Shown: in pieces, positions 44,447-52,980 of the stretch
Position numbering within the stretch: the first letter of the stretch is position 1
Layout: each line of letters begins with the position of its first letter
Assembly: GCA_017999615.1 (NCBI GenBank)
Contig: JAGNLM010000008.1
Location: 1 to 64,000, forward strand
Reading direction: 5' to 3'
Length of the DNA stretch: 64,000 bases
Source: Gammaproteobacteria bacterium
GTDB lineage: Bacteria; Pseudomonadota; Gammaproteobacteria; JAABTG01
Position numbers and translations under genes: made by a program
Notes under the pieces: model-generated
Database searches by the model: none
What the model was told of the DNA's origin: nothing
What the model saw: only the letters and a program-made list of their open reading frames with translations

Positions 44447-45320
44447 CGCCTTCGCCAGCCAGGCGAGCGGGCTGCGGCGCATGCGTCAAATGCGGCCCGT
44501 GCAGGTCATCGCCGTCACCAGCGGTAAGGGTGGCGTCGGCAAGACCAACGTCTCGGTGAATCTCGCCATTGCCCTGGCCCAGGCCGGCAAGTCGGTGATG
44601 CTGATGGACGCCGACCTGGGGCTCGCCAACATCGATGTCCTGCTCGGTCTGCCGACGGGCCCGAATCTGGCGCACGTGATCGACGGGCGCTGCTCGCTCG
44701 AGGAAGCGATCGTCACCGGGCCCTCGGACATCAAGATCGTGCCCGCGGCCTCCGGGCTCCAGCGCATGGCGAGCCTGACCCCGCAGCAGCACGCGGGGCT
44801 CATTCACGCCTTCGGGCAGCTCTCCTTCGACCTGGACGTGATGGTGGTCGACACCGCCGCCGGCGTGTCCGACAGCGTGGTGCTCTTCGCGCTCGCGGCC
44901 CAGGAGATCGTGGTCGTGGTCTGCGACGAGCCGACCTCGATCACCGACGCGTACGCCCTCATCAAGCTGCTGCATCGGGACTACGGGCAGCAGCGGTTCC
45001 ACATCCTGCCGAACATGACGCGCAGCGAGCGCGAGGGAGAGGCGATGTTCCGCAAGCTGTCCAGGGTTTGCGACCGCTTCCTGGACGTGTCCATGGACCT
45101 GATGGGGGTGGTCCCTTACGACGAGCACGTGCGCAAGGCCGTGCAGCGGCAGTCGGCGGTGCTGGAGGCCTACCCGACGAGCAGCGCCGCGCTCGCGTTC
45201 AAGAAACTGGCGACTCATACCGATAAATGGCCCGTGCCGGACCGCGCACGCGGACACCTGGAGTTCTTCGTAGAGCGGCTCATCCAGGCCGGGCAGAGGG
45301 GAGCGGAGGCATACCCATGA
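44394..45320 (+). CDS. flhG: FlhG/FleN, MinD-like ATPase controlling flagellar number
   Basis: 308 aa. The deviant Walker A SGKGGVGKTNVSVNLAIALA, then LMDADLGLANIDVLLGLPTG and VVDTAAGVSDSVVLFALAAQ, match FlhG. In Pseudomonas FleN inhibits FleQ and limits flagella to one. It overlaps the end of flhF by 53 bp. The N-terminal extension (NAFASQASGLRRM) carries the FlhF-contacting DQAxGLR-type element in relaxed form. Confidence 0.96.
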   Translation: MNPLNSLSVRSVQPASSNAFASQASGLRRMRQMRPVQVIAVTSGKGGVGKTNVSVNLAIALAQAGKSVMLMDADLGLANIDVLLGLPTGPNLAHVIDGRCSLEEAIVTGPSDIKIVPAASGLQRMASLTPQQHAGLIHAFGQLSFDLDVMVVDTAAGVSDSVVLFALAAQEIVVVVCDEPTSITDAYALIKLLHRDYGQQRFHILPNMTRSEREGEAMFRKLSRVCDRFLDVSMDLMGVVPYDEHVRKAVQRQSAVLEAYPTSSAALAFKKLATHTDKWPVPDRARGHLEFFVERLIQAGQRGAEAYP

Positions 45321-46045
45321 ACGGGCTGGCGATGTACGTCGAGACGCAGGTCGGGACCCAGGACGAGGTCGTCATGCGATACGCGCCGCTGGTGAAGCGC
45401 ATCGCGTACCACCTGATGACGCGCCTGCCCCCGAGTGTGCAGGCCGACGACCTGATCCAGGCGGGGATGATCGGTCTCATCGAAGCATCCCGGAACTACG
45501 ACGCCAGTCAGGGAGCGAGCTTCGAGACCTACGCGGGCATCCGCATCCGCGGCGCGATGCTCGACGAAATCCGCAAGAGCGACTGGACCCCGCGCTCCCT
45601 GCACCGCAAGGTGCGGCAGGTCTCGGAGGCGATCCGGAACATCGAGAGCTCGGCGGGGCGCGACGCGCGCGACGTCGAGGTGGCCGAGCGCCTCGGGATT
45701 TCCCTCGAGGACTATCACCAGATCCTCCAGGACGCTTCGGGTCACAAGGTGTTCAGTCTGGAGGACCTCCCCGTAGGGGAGGACTCCGTGTCGGAGGGGC
45801 TCTCCGGCCCGATCAAGGGCCCGCTCGAATCGATCGAGATGGAGAAGTTCCGTGAGGCCCTGGCGGACGCGGTGGGCACGCTCCCCGAGCGCGAGCGACT
45901 GGTGATGTCGCTCTACTACGACGAGGAACTGAACTTGCGCGAGATCGGTGCGGTTCTCGGGGTGAGCGAGTCGCGGGTGTGCCAGATCCACGGACAGGCC
46001 ATGATGCGGCTGAAGTCGCGGATGGCCGATTGGCGCAACGACTGA
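45317..46045 (+). CDS. fliA: FliA, flagellar sigma28 factor
   Basis: 242 aa. Region 2 (YAPLVKRIAYHLMTRLPPSV, DDLIQAGMIGLIEASRNYDA, FETYAGIRIRGAMLDEIRKS) and region 4 (ERERLVMSLYYDEELNLREI, LGVSESRVCQIHGQAMMRLK) are clear. It transcribes late genes such as fliC and is held by FlgM. The ATG overlaps the flhG stop (ATGA). Confidence 0.97.
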   Translation: MNGLAMYVETQVGTQDEVVMRYAPLVKRIAYHLMTRLPPSVQADDLIQAGMIGLIEASRNYDASQGASFETYAGIRIRGAMLDEIRKSDWTPRSLHRKVRQVSEAIRNIESSAGRDARDVEVAERLGISLEDYHQILQDASGHKVFSLEDLPVGEDSVSEGLSGPIKGPLESIEMEKFREALADAVGTLPERERLVMSLYYDEELNLREIGAVLGVSESRVCQIHGQAMMRLKSRMADWRND

Positions 46046-46074
46046 CCTGCGCGCCAGGGTGCCAGGAGGCCGCG

Positions 46075-46128
46075 GTGGACACGGAGAAGATCGCAAAGAC
46101 CTTCGACTGCATCGAGAACGCCGCCTGA
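46075..46128 (+). CDS. Possible 17-aa leader or remnant ORF after fliA
   Basis: GTG start preceded by an AGGAGG 7 nt upstream, coding MDTEKIAKTFDCIENAA and a TGA. It lies in the 132-bp gap between fliA and motC, where che genes stand in related clusters. It may be a leftover of a deleted gene, a translated leader or chance. Confidence is low because of its size. Confidence 0.3.
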   Translation: MDTEKIAKTFDCIENAA

Positions 46129-46177
46129 GGCCGGCTCGATGCGGCTGACCTCGACACACCCGCGGGCACGCTGAGCG

Positions 46178-46918
46178 ATGGACGTCCTCAGCGCCGCCGG
46201 TCTCCTCATCGGCCTGGGTGCCATCCTCGGCGGCAACCTGCTCGAGGGGGGGCACCTCAGCTCGCTGGTCAACGGGCCGGCGCTCATCATCGTGGTCGGC
46301 GGCACGCTCGGGGCCACCCTGCTGCAGTCGCCGGTACCGGTTTTTCTGCGGGCGCTGAAGATCGTGGGCTGGGTCGCCAGGCCGCCGGCCTACGACCTCA
46401 CGGCGACCATCCAGAAGGTCGTCAGCTGGAGCCAGGTGGCCCGCCGCGAGGGCCTGCTCGGACTCGAGAGCCTGACCGAGACCGAGCCTGACATGTTCGC
46501 CCGCAAGGGGCTGCAACTCCTGGTCGACGGCAACGAGCCGGAGACCATCCGCAACACGCTGGAGGTGGAGCTCAGCGCCCGGGAGCAGCGGGACATGGCC
46601 TCCGCAAAGGTCTTCGAGGCGATGGGGGGGTACTCCCCGACCATCGGCATCATCGGTGCCGTGCTCGGACTGATCCACGTGATGGGGAACCTGGCGGACC
46701 CGAGCAAGCTGGGACCTGGTATCGCCACCGCGTTCGTGGCCACCGTCTACGGCGTCGGCCTCGCGAACCTGGTCCTCCTGCCGGTCGGCAACAAGTTGAA
46801 GGGTGTCATCCACGCCCAGACCCAGTATCGCGAGATGCTGGTGCAGGGGATCCTGGGGATCGCCGAGGGTGAGAACCCGATGAACATCGAGCTCCGGCTG
46901 CGCGGATACCTCGAGTAG
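46178..46918 (+). CDS. motC: MotC, MotA-like stator subunit
   Basis: 246 aa, four membrane helices. LLIGLGAILGGNLLEGGHLS and SLVNGPALIIVVGGTLGATL start the protein. The proton-path helices are GGYSPTIGIIGAVLGLIHVM (Pro in the PTIG motif) and VATVYGVGLANLVLLPVGNK. It forms the second stator of Pseudomonas-type polar flagella together with MotD. It follows fliA with no che genes between. Confidence 0.93.
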   Translation: MDVLSAAGLLIGLGAILGGNLLEGGHLSSLVNGPALIIVVGGTLGATLLQSPVPVFLRALKIVGWVARPPAYDLTATIQKVVSWSQVARREGLLGLESLTETEPDMFARKGLQLLVDGNEPETIRNTLEVELSAREQRDMASAKVFEAMGGYSPTIGIIGAVLGLIHVMGNLADPSKLGPGIATAFVATVYGVGLANLVLLPVGNKLKGVIHAQTQYREMLVQGILGIAEGENPMNIELRLRGYLE

Positions 46919-47829
46919 TGTCCTCCCGCCGCCGACACGAGGAGCACGAGAACCAGGAGCGTTGGCTTGTCTCCTACGCCGACTTCATCACGCTGCTGTT
47001 CGCGTTCTTCGTGGTCATGTACGCCGTGTCCTCCGTCAACGAGGGCAAGTATCGCGTCCTCTCCGACGCGATGGTCTCGGCCTTTCGCAGCTCGACCCGC
47101 AGCCTCGAGCCGATCCAGGTGGGCCAGTTGGTGCGCGCGCCACCGGTCCGCCAGCAACTTCCGGTGACCACCCCCCGGCCGATCCCGGTGCCCGTCCAGT
47201 TGGTGGAGGAGTTGGACGGGGAGAAGAGCGGGCGCGGGACGGAAGAGGAACCGGGCGGGGAGGGGCCCGAGGCGAACGTGGGGCCCGAGGCGAACGTGGG
47301 GCCCGAGGCGAACGGGGGGCCCGGTGGCCAGGAGCCCGGCGCGCTGGCCGCGCATCGGGAGAGCGTGGCACGCCAGATCGAGGTCGCTCTCGCGGGCTTG
47401 CTGGCCCGGGGGCTGGTGGACGTGCGCACCACAGAATTCGGGGTCGAAGTCGAGATCAAGACGAGCCTGCTCTTCCCGAGCGGGAGCGCGCGGCTGGTGG
47501 ACAGCGCCTTGCCCGTGCTGCGCGACCTCTCGGGTGTCCTGAAGACCTTTCCCAACCCCGTGCAGGTCGAGGGCTTCACCGACAACGTCCCGATCAACAC
47601 CGAGGTCTTTCCCTCCAACTGGGAGTTGTCCGCGGGGCGTGCGGCGAGCGTGGTGCACGTCTTCACGCGCAACGGCGTGAGGCCGGAGCGGCTGGTGGCC
47701 ATCGCCTTCGGCGAGCATCGGCCGGTCGCCGACAACGGTACCCCCGAGGGGCGGAGCCGGAACCGCCGGGTGGTTGTCGTGATCGCGGCGTCTGGCACGG
47801 CCCGTGCAAGGGTGCCCCCCGAGGGGTGA
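46918..47829 (+). CDS. motD: MotD, MotB-like stator subunit
   Basis: 303 aa. One membrane helix with the proton-binding Asp (WLVSYADFITLLFAFFVVMY), followed by a periplasmic linker, then an OmpA-like peptidoglycan-binding domain (VEGFTDNVPINTEVFPSNWE, LSAGRAASVVHVFTRNGVRP). GTG 46918 overlaps the motC stop. The linker contains three copies of an 18-bp repeat (GPEANV), so its length may vary among strains. Confidence 0.93.
   Translation: MSSRRRHEEHENQERWLVSYADFITLLFAFFVVMYAVSSVNEGKYRVLSDAMVSAFRSSTRSLEPIQVGQLVRAPPVRQQLPVTTPRPIPVPVQLVEELDGEKSGRGTEEEPGGEGPEANVGPEANVGPEANGGPGGQEPGALAAHRESVARQIEVALAGLLARGLVDVRTTEFGVEVEIKTSLLFPSGSARLVDSALPVLRDLSGVLKTFPNPVQVEGFTDNVPINTEVFPSNWELSAGRAASVVHVFTRNGVRPERLVAIAFGEHRPVADNGTPEGRSRNRRVVVVIAASGTARARVPPEG
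47263..47316 (+). repeat. Three 18-bp tandem repeats in motD
   Basis: The unit GGGCCCGAGGCGAACGTG occurs at 47263-47280 and 47281-47298. A third copy with one change ends at 47316. It encodes GPEANV three times and lies in the flexible linker of the stator protein. Confidence 0.9.
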
Positions 47830-47919
47830 GAGCGCCGGATCCTTGACGGCATTGGGGTGCCGCAAGGGGTCCGTCTGGCGGGAGATCCGCGGGAGCGAGC
47901 ACGCTCGAGGCGATCAGCG

Positions 47920-48342
47920 ATGGATATGACGTGGCCCTTTCTCGCAAGTCTGTCGATCCTGTTCACTGGCGCGGCCGGGGTGGCGGTCTACGTCCGCAGG
48001 CTGCGCGCGGAACTGGAGCGTCAGGAGGGCCTCGTGCGCGGACTGGAGCGGGACATGCAGGCGGTCTGTGTCGGGGCCCGGGGCATGGGCGAGGCGGTGG
48101 TGCTCCTCGAGGACCGGCTGCGCCGCCTGACCGAGCGCCAGGACGAGCTCGCCCTGCGTGAGCCCGACGAGGGCGTGTACCACCAGGCGATACGACTGGC
48201 GAGCCGCGGGGCCAGCGTCGAGGAGTTGGTGACGACCTGCGGGCTGCCCAGAGGCGAGGCCGAGCTGGTCCAGATCCTCCACCGCAGCGCCCGGGCCCGC
48301 CCGCCCGAAGCCCAACGCTCGGCCGCGACCGGTACCGGCTGA
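47920..48342 (+). CDS. DUF2802 membrane-anchored protein
   Basis: 140 aa. An N-terminal membrane helix (PFLASLSILFTGAAGVAVYV) is followed by a coiled coil (LRAELERQEGLVRGLERDMQ, VLLEDRLRRLTERQDELALR). A C-terminal DUF2802 helix-turn-helix-like part ends it (AIRLASRGASVEELVTTCGL, PRGEAELVQILHR). The same protein lies near motCD-parA-cheW in Pseudomonas. Its role is unknown; SwrB-like function has been suggested for related proteins. ATG 47920 is chosen over a longer frame that would have an atypical N-terminus. Confidence 0.75.
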   Translation: MDMTWPFLASLSILFTGAAGVAVYVRRLRAELERQEGLVRGLERDMQAVCVGARGMGEAVVLLEDRLRRLTERQDELALREPDEGVYHQAIRLASRGASVEELVTTCGLPRGEAELVQILHRSARARPPEAQRSAATGTG

Positions 48343-48374
48343 CCGACACTCCAGCCCGCGGCCCCACCGTGCCC

Positions 48375-48383
48375 TGGTAGAAT
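48375..48383 (+). promoter_or_regulatory. Extended -10 promoter of mrcB
   Basis: TGGTAGAAT is an extended -10 (TGn-TAGAAT) with no visible -35. It lies 8 bp before the mrcB ATG, so the message would be almost leaderless. Confidence 0.45.
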
Positions 48384-48391
48384 CCGGGGCA

Positions 48392-50695
48392 ATGAGTGCT
48401 CGACGAAAGAGAACGAAGACGCCCGCCCGCCGCGGTGGGCGGCTCGGGGTGGGTCTGCTGATCTTCGGTCTGGTCCTCCTGGTGGCCCTCCTGGGCTACG
48501 GGGTCTGGCTCGACCAGGTGATCCGGAAGCAGTTCGAGGGCAAGCGCTGGGCGCTGCCAGCGCGTATCTATGCGCGGCCCCTCGAGCTCTACCCGGATTT
48601 GCGGCTGTCCGCCGCGGAGCTGGTGCAGGAGCTCGAGCGGCTCGGCTACCAGAAGACCGTGCGGCTCGAGCGCCCCGGGAGCTACAACCGCAAGGACCCC
48701 GCGACGGTGGAGGTCTACGTCCGGGGGTTCCGGTTCTGGGACGGATCGGAGCCCACGCGCAAGGCTCGCCTCACGTTCTCCGGTGAGCGCCTCCAGCGGG
48801 TGAGCGCAGAGGGTGGGGACGAGGCTCCCCTGCTGCGCCTCGAGCCGCTGGAGATCGGCAGGATCTACCCCACCCATCACGAGGACCGTGTCCTCGTGCG
48901 GCTCTCCGAGGTGCCCCCCGCGCTCGTCCAGGGCCTCCTGGCGGTCGAAGACCGGGGCTTCTACGAGCACTGGGGACTCGACCCGCGCGGTATCGGCCGC
49001 GCGCTGTGGGCGAACCTCAGGGCCCGCGGGGTCGTGCAGGGCGGCAGCACGCTCACCCAGCAGCTCGTCAAGAACTACTTCCTGACGCGCGAGCGCACCC
49101 TCGCGCGCAAGGTCAACGAGGCCCTGATGGCGCTCCTGCTGGAGCGCCGGTACAGCAAGGACGAGATCCTCGAGGCATACCTGAACGAGGTGTACCTGGG
49201 GCAGCAGGGTCCCAGGGCCGTGCATGGCTTCGGGCTCGCGTCCGAGTTCTACTTCGGGCGCCCCCTGCGGGAACTGCGCCTGCAGGAGATCGCGGTCCTC
49301 GTGGGGCTGGCGCGGGGACCGAACCAGTACAACCCGCGGCGCTCGGCCGCGCGGGCCCTGGAGCGGCGCAACCTGGTCATCGATCAGATGCTGGCCCAGG
49401 GGTCCGTGAGCGAGCAGGAGGCGCGGGCTGCGCGCGCCGCACCCCTCGGAGTACGCCCCGACGCTGGCTTCGCGAACTCTCCATTCCCGGCGTTCGTGGA
49501 CCTTGTGCGCCGGCAGCTCGTGCGGGATTACCGCGAGGAGGACCTGCGCAGCGAGGGGCTGCAGATATTCACGACGCTCGCGCCGCCCGCGCAGGCGCAG
49601 GCCGAGCGGGTCCTCGCCCGGCGCCTGGCCGCCATCGAGAGTGCCCGGCGGGTCGCCCAGGGGACCCTGGAGGGGGCGGTGGTGGTCGCGGACCCCAAGA
49701 CCGGGGAGGTCCTCGCGCTCGTGGGAGGGCGCGACCCGCAGGCCCCGGGCTTCAATCGGGCGCTCGACGCCCGGCGGCCCATCGGGTCGCTGGTCAAGCC
49801 GGCGGTGTATCTGTCGGCGCTGCTGCCCGGGGAGGGGTTCTCTCCCGTGAGCCTCCTGCAGGACCAGCCGGTGCGCGTCAAGTCGGCGCCGGGACAGGTG
49901 TGGGCGCCCCAGAACTTCGACCACCGCAGCCACGGCGAGGTGACGGTGCAGACGGCCCTGGCTCGCTCCTACAATCTCGCCACCGTGCAGTTGGGCTTGC
50001 AGATCGGTCTGCGCAAGGTGGCGCGGACCCTGACCGGGCTCGGAGTGACGGCCGAGATCCCCCCGTATCCCTCGGTCTTGCTGGGGGCGTTGGATCTGTC
50101 CCCGTTCGAGACCGCCCAGATGTACCAGACGATGGCCGGACTCGGCTTCCGGATCCCGCTGCGCGCGATCCGGGAGGTGACGGGTCCCGACCACAAACCC
50201 CTCAAGCGTTACGGGCTCTCGGTGGAGCAGGCCTTCGACCCCGCCCCGGTGTACCTGCTCGACACGCTGATGATGGGGGTCCTGAGGGAGGGGACTGGGC
50301 AGCGTCCCTATCGCCGGCTTGCGGGCTCCCCGCGGCTGGCGGGCAAGACCGGCACCACCGACGACCTGCGCGACAGCTGGTTCGCGGGCTTCGGAGGTGA
50401 CCGGCTGGCCGTCGCCTGGGTGGGGCGGGACGACAACAAGCCGACGGGGCTCACCGGCTCCGACGGGGCCCTCGAGGTGTGGGTCGACCTGATGGGCGGG
50501 CTCGCGCCCGCGCCGTGGGACCCGCCGGTGCCGGCCGGGGTCGAGTGGCAGTGGGTGGACAAGACGGCGGGACACCGGCTCGAGCAGGACTGCCCGGGCG
50601 CGGTCCGCCTTCCGTTCCTGAAGGGTACGTCCCTGCCCGAAGGGAGCTGCGGTGGTGACGCGAGCCCCCTGGACGGGCTCTTCGGGGAGGGTTGA
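48392..50695 (+). CDS. mrcB: Penicillin-binding protein 1B
   Basis: 767 aa. A membrane helix (GVGLLIFGLVLLVALLGYGV) is followed by a UB2H-like domain (~60-160). The glycosyltransferase has the catalytic Glu186 in AVEDRGFYEH and QGGSTLTQQLVKNYFL. The transpeptidase has SxxK at Ser466 (GSLVKP), SYN (ARSYNLATVQ) and KTG (LAGKTGTTDD). It polymerises and cross-links peptidoglycan in the periplasm. The next gene encodes a lipoprotein likely to activate it. Confidence 0.97.
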   Translation: MSARRKRTKTPARRGGRLGVGLLIFGLVLLVALLGYGVWLDQVIRKQFEGKRWALPARIYARPLELYPDLRLSAAELVQELERLGYQKTVRLERPGSYNRKDPATVEVYVRGFRFWDGSEPTRKARLTFSGERLQRVSAEGGDEAPLLRLEPLEIGRIYPTHHEDRVLVRLSEVPPALVQGLLAVEDRGFYEHWGLDPRGIGRALWANLRARGVVQGGSTLTQQLVKNYFLTRERTLARKVNEALMALLLERRYSKDEILEAYLNEVYLGQQGPRAVHGFGLASEFYFGRPLRELRLQEIAVLVGLARGPNQYNPRRSAARALERRNLVIDQMLAQGSVSEQEARAARAAPLGVRPDAGFANSPFPAFVDLVRRQLVRDYREEDLRSEGLQIFTTLAPPAQAQAERVLARRLAAIESARRVAQGTLEGAVVVADPKTGEVLALVGGRDPQAPGFNRALDARRPIGSLVKPAVYLSALLPGEGFSPVSLLQDQPVRVKSAPGQVWAPQNFDHRSHGEVTVQTALARSYNLATVQLGLQIGLRKVARTLTGLGVTAEIPPYPSVLLGALDLSPFETAQMYQTMAGLGFRIPLRAIREVTGPDHKPLKRYGLSVEQAFDPAPVYLLDTLMMGVLREGTGQRPYRRLAGSPRLAGKTGTTDDLRDSWFAGFGGDRLAVAWVGRDDNKPTGLTGSDGALEVWVDLMGGLAPAPWDPPVPAGVEWQWVDKTAGHRLEQDCPGAVRLPFLKGTSLPEGSCGGDASPLDGLFGEG

Positions 50696-50698
50696 GCG

Positions 50699-51391
50699 GT
50701 GACGGTCGTGCGTGTCTTGTGGTTGTGGCCCGGGGTCTTGCTGCTCGGCGGTTGCGCGCTGGTGGCCGGGGACCGGGGCTCGGTGGTCTCTGTCGAGGAC
50801 CGTCCCCTCACGACCTCCTCCCGGGCAGAGCCGAGGGCGCAGGTGCCGCGGCCGACGGAGGTCGCATCGCTCCCGGCGCCCCCCGTGGCCGCCCCGCTGC
50901 CGGCTCCGGAGCCCGCCCCCGTGGTGGCGATCCCGCTGCCGCCGTCCCCGCGCCCCGCAGAGGTCGAGGCGCGGCCTTCGCCCCCGGCCCCCGCCGAGGC
51001 TTTGACGGTGGTATCGGCGGCGCCTGCGGTTCGGGAGGCCGGGCTCCCCGGGGCGTCGGCCTCCCAGAGCAAAGTGGTGGCCGCGCTTACCACGCAGGCC
51101 AATCAGCAGACCCGCGCGGGCAACCTGGAACAGGCGTCGGCGACGCTGGAGCGTGCGTTGCGGATTGAGCCCGACAACCCCTGGCTGTGGCACCAGCTCT
51201 CCCTGGTCCGGCTCTTTCAGCACCAGGACGAGCAGGCCGCCCAGCTGGCTGCGCGCAGCAATTCGCTGACCGCGGACGCCGCCCTGCAGGCCCGGAACTG
51301 GCGGGTGGTCGCCCAGGCGAGGGAACGCACCGGGGACACCGCGCAGGCGAGCGCGGCGGCGGCGCGGGCCCGGGCCCTCGGGGGGCCGTAG
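50699..51391 (+). CDS. LpoP-like TPR lipoprotein, probable PBP1b activator
   Basis: 230 aa. The N-terminus has a signal peptide with lipobox LLGGC. A long Pro/Ala/Val-rich linker (~25-120) precedes two to three TPR units (ANQQTRAGNLEQASATLERA, LRIEPDNPWLWHQLSLVRLF, ARSNSLTADAALQARNWRVV). In Pseudomonas the TPR lipoprotein LpoP, encoded beside the PBP1b gene, activates PBP1b. The same gene order and domain plan support the same role here. GTG start four bases after mrcB. Confidence 0.7.
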   Translation: MTVVRVLWLWPGVLLLGGCALVAGDRGSVVSVEDRPLTTSSRAEPRAQVPRPTEVASLPAPPVAAPLPAPEPAPVVAIPLPPSPRPAEVEARPSPPAPAEALTVVSAAPAVREAGLPGASASQSKVVAALTTQANQQTRAGNLEQASATLERALRIEPDNPWLWHQLSLVRLFQHQDEQAAQLAARSNSLTADAALQARNWRVVAQARERTGDTAQASAAAARARALGGP

Positions 51392-51418
51392 GGCGGGGGG
51401 CCTTCGGTCGGCGCCCGG

Positions 51419-51712
51419 CTATGCCTGCGGCCCCGGGCCGGTCCCCGGGGGGGCCTTGCCGGACAGGCGGTAGGCGAAGGCGATGACCTCGGCGACCGCC
51501 CGGTAGAGCTCGGCCGGGACCTCATCGCCCAGTTCCACGAGGGCCAGCAGCTGGACCAGGTTGCGGTCCTCGCGGACGGGGATCTGGTGCTCGTGGGCGA
51601 TCGCCAGGATCCGGTCGGCCACCTCGCCCCGTCCCCTGGCGGTGACGCGGGGCGCGCCCGTCCCGTCGTAGCGCAGGGCGACCGCAGTGGAGGGGACGGG
51701 CTCGCTGCTCAC
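51419..51712 (-). CDS. FhlB, FlhB C-terminal-like protein
   Basis: 97 aa. AVALRYDGTGAPRVTARGRG, VADRILAIAHEHQIPVREDR and LVELGDEVPAELYRAVAEVI align with the FlhB segment after the NPTH cut. No membrane part and no NPTH are present. Such FhlB proteins can stand in for the cleaved C-terminus of FlhB. Its GTG start overlaps the stop of the FliK-like gene, so the two are co-translated. Convergent with the LpoP-like gene. Confidence 0.85.
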   Translation of the reverse strand: MSSEPVPSTAVALRYDGTGAPRVTARGRGEVADRILAIAHEHQIPVREDRNLVQLLALVELGDEVPAELYRAVAEVIAFAYRLSGKAPPGTGPGPQA

Positions 51713-52938
51713 GCGCGGAGATCGAGCAGGGTATCGGGCAGGCGGGGCGCGCGGAATCCGGGTCCCGGGCCCGGCAGGCAGTGGACGCCGCGCGGCTCCA
51801 GCCCCGCGCCGCGCAGGGCGGCGGTGAGCTCCTCGCTCCTCTGGCGCAGCAGGTCGAGCGTCCCGGGGTCCTCCGCCCAGATCGTCGTGGCGACGCTCCC
51901 AGCCTGCCAGACGACGCGCGCCTGGACCGGGCCCAGCGCCTCGAGGTCGAGCGCGAGGGAGACGCTCCAGGGGCGGGGACCCCCACCGGGGTCGGCGCCA
52001 GTCTCGGGCTCGATGTGGAGGCTGAGCACGTCGAGGTGGTCGGTCGTGCGCACCGGGACCTCGACGAGCCACCCGGGGTGGGGCCCTTCGCCGTGGGGCA
52101 CTGCCCGGAGCTGATTCAGTTCGATGCGGGCGATGGCCGCCTCCACCTCGGACCTCGTCCGCAGGGTCCCGGCCGACACCCCCGCCGGCAGGACGGGCGG
52201 ACCGTCCGGCAACTCGCCCGGGGGCGGTGCGGTGTTCTCGGTGGTCCCCGACCGCGGCGGCTGGGCTAAAGGTTCCGCCTGGGTGGCCGCCCTCGGGAGC
52301 AGGGTCGCCAGCCGAAGCAACTGGGCCTTCAGATCGGTGGGCGGTGGCTGCCCAGGTGCCATGGCGGCGAGACGGGCCTCGAGAAAGGTGCCGCTGTCCT
52401 CCACCGCGGCGCGAAGTCCCGGCCCCTTCGAGACCTGATTGACCGTGGGCAGGGTGGCGAGGAGCGTATCGACCACCGGAGAGAGGTTGGCCGGCGCTCG
52501 AACCTCGGTCAGCAGTCGGGTCACCGACTCCAGCGCCCCCCCCAGGGAGCCGGCGGAGGGCAGAACGGACCGGAGGGCCTCGCGCAAGACGGCGTCCGGG
52601 GTTCCGTGGCCGGCCGGCGGGAGCGGCTGAGCCGAGCGGACCCCGGTGCCACCAGGGCTGTCGGGGTCTGGCGGGGCCAGGATCCGCAGCACCTGGGGCG
52701 GGTCGGCGGTCTCCACTCGTGCCGTCAACCGTTGCCCGGCAGTGAGGGGGACCTCGGTCTGGGCTTCGATGCGCTGGCCTGCCATCATCAGGACTGCGCG
52801 TCCCGGTGCCGGGGCCTCGACCACGCTGATCGGGAGGATCTGCCCGACCCGCCAGCTCTTCAGGGCGGGAGCGTCGGTGCCGGAGGGCCCGGCAGGCGGG
52901 CCGAGTGCGATGCGCGGGATGTCCAAGGGCCGGGCCAT
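51709..52938 (-). CDS. Second FliK-like hook-length control protein
   Basis: 409 aa, Pro/Ala-rich. The N-terminal part has strand-rich segments (ALKSWRVGQILPISVVEAPA, TAGQRLTARVETADPPQVLR). The C-terminal part resembles the Flg_hook domain in relaxed form (WSVSLALDLEALGPVQARVV, LRQRSEELTAALRGAGLEPR). It is paired with the FhlB gene, far from fliK. Such FliK-like/FhlB pairs occur in many proteobacteria. It may bind FlhB or FhlB; function unproven. Confidence 0.75.
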   Translation of the reverse strand: MARPLDIPRIALGPPAGPSGTDAPALKSWRVGQILPISVVEAPAPGRAVLMMAGQRIEAQTEVPLTAGQRLTARVETADPPQVLRILAPPDPDSPGGTGVRSAQPLPPAGHGTPDAVLREALRSVLPSAGSLGGALESVTRLLTEVRAPANLSPVVDTLLATLPTVNQVSKGPGLRAAVEDSGTFLEARLAAMAPGQPPPTDLKAQLLRLATLLPRAATQAEPLAQPPRSGTTENTAPPPGELPDGPPVLPAGVSAGTLRTRSEVEAAIARIELNQLRAVPHGEGPHPGWLVEVPVRTTDHLDVLSLHIEPETGADPGGGPRPWSVSLALDLEALGPVQARVVWQAGSVATTIWAEDPGTLDLLRQRSEELTAALRGAGLEPRGVHCLPGPGPGFRAPRLPDTLLDLRA

Positions 52939-52980
52939 GGGTTCGGCGGAGTTTGCCCGTGAAGAGGACTATCGGCATCC

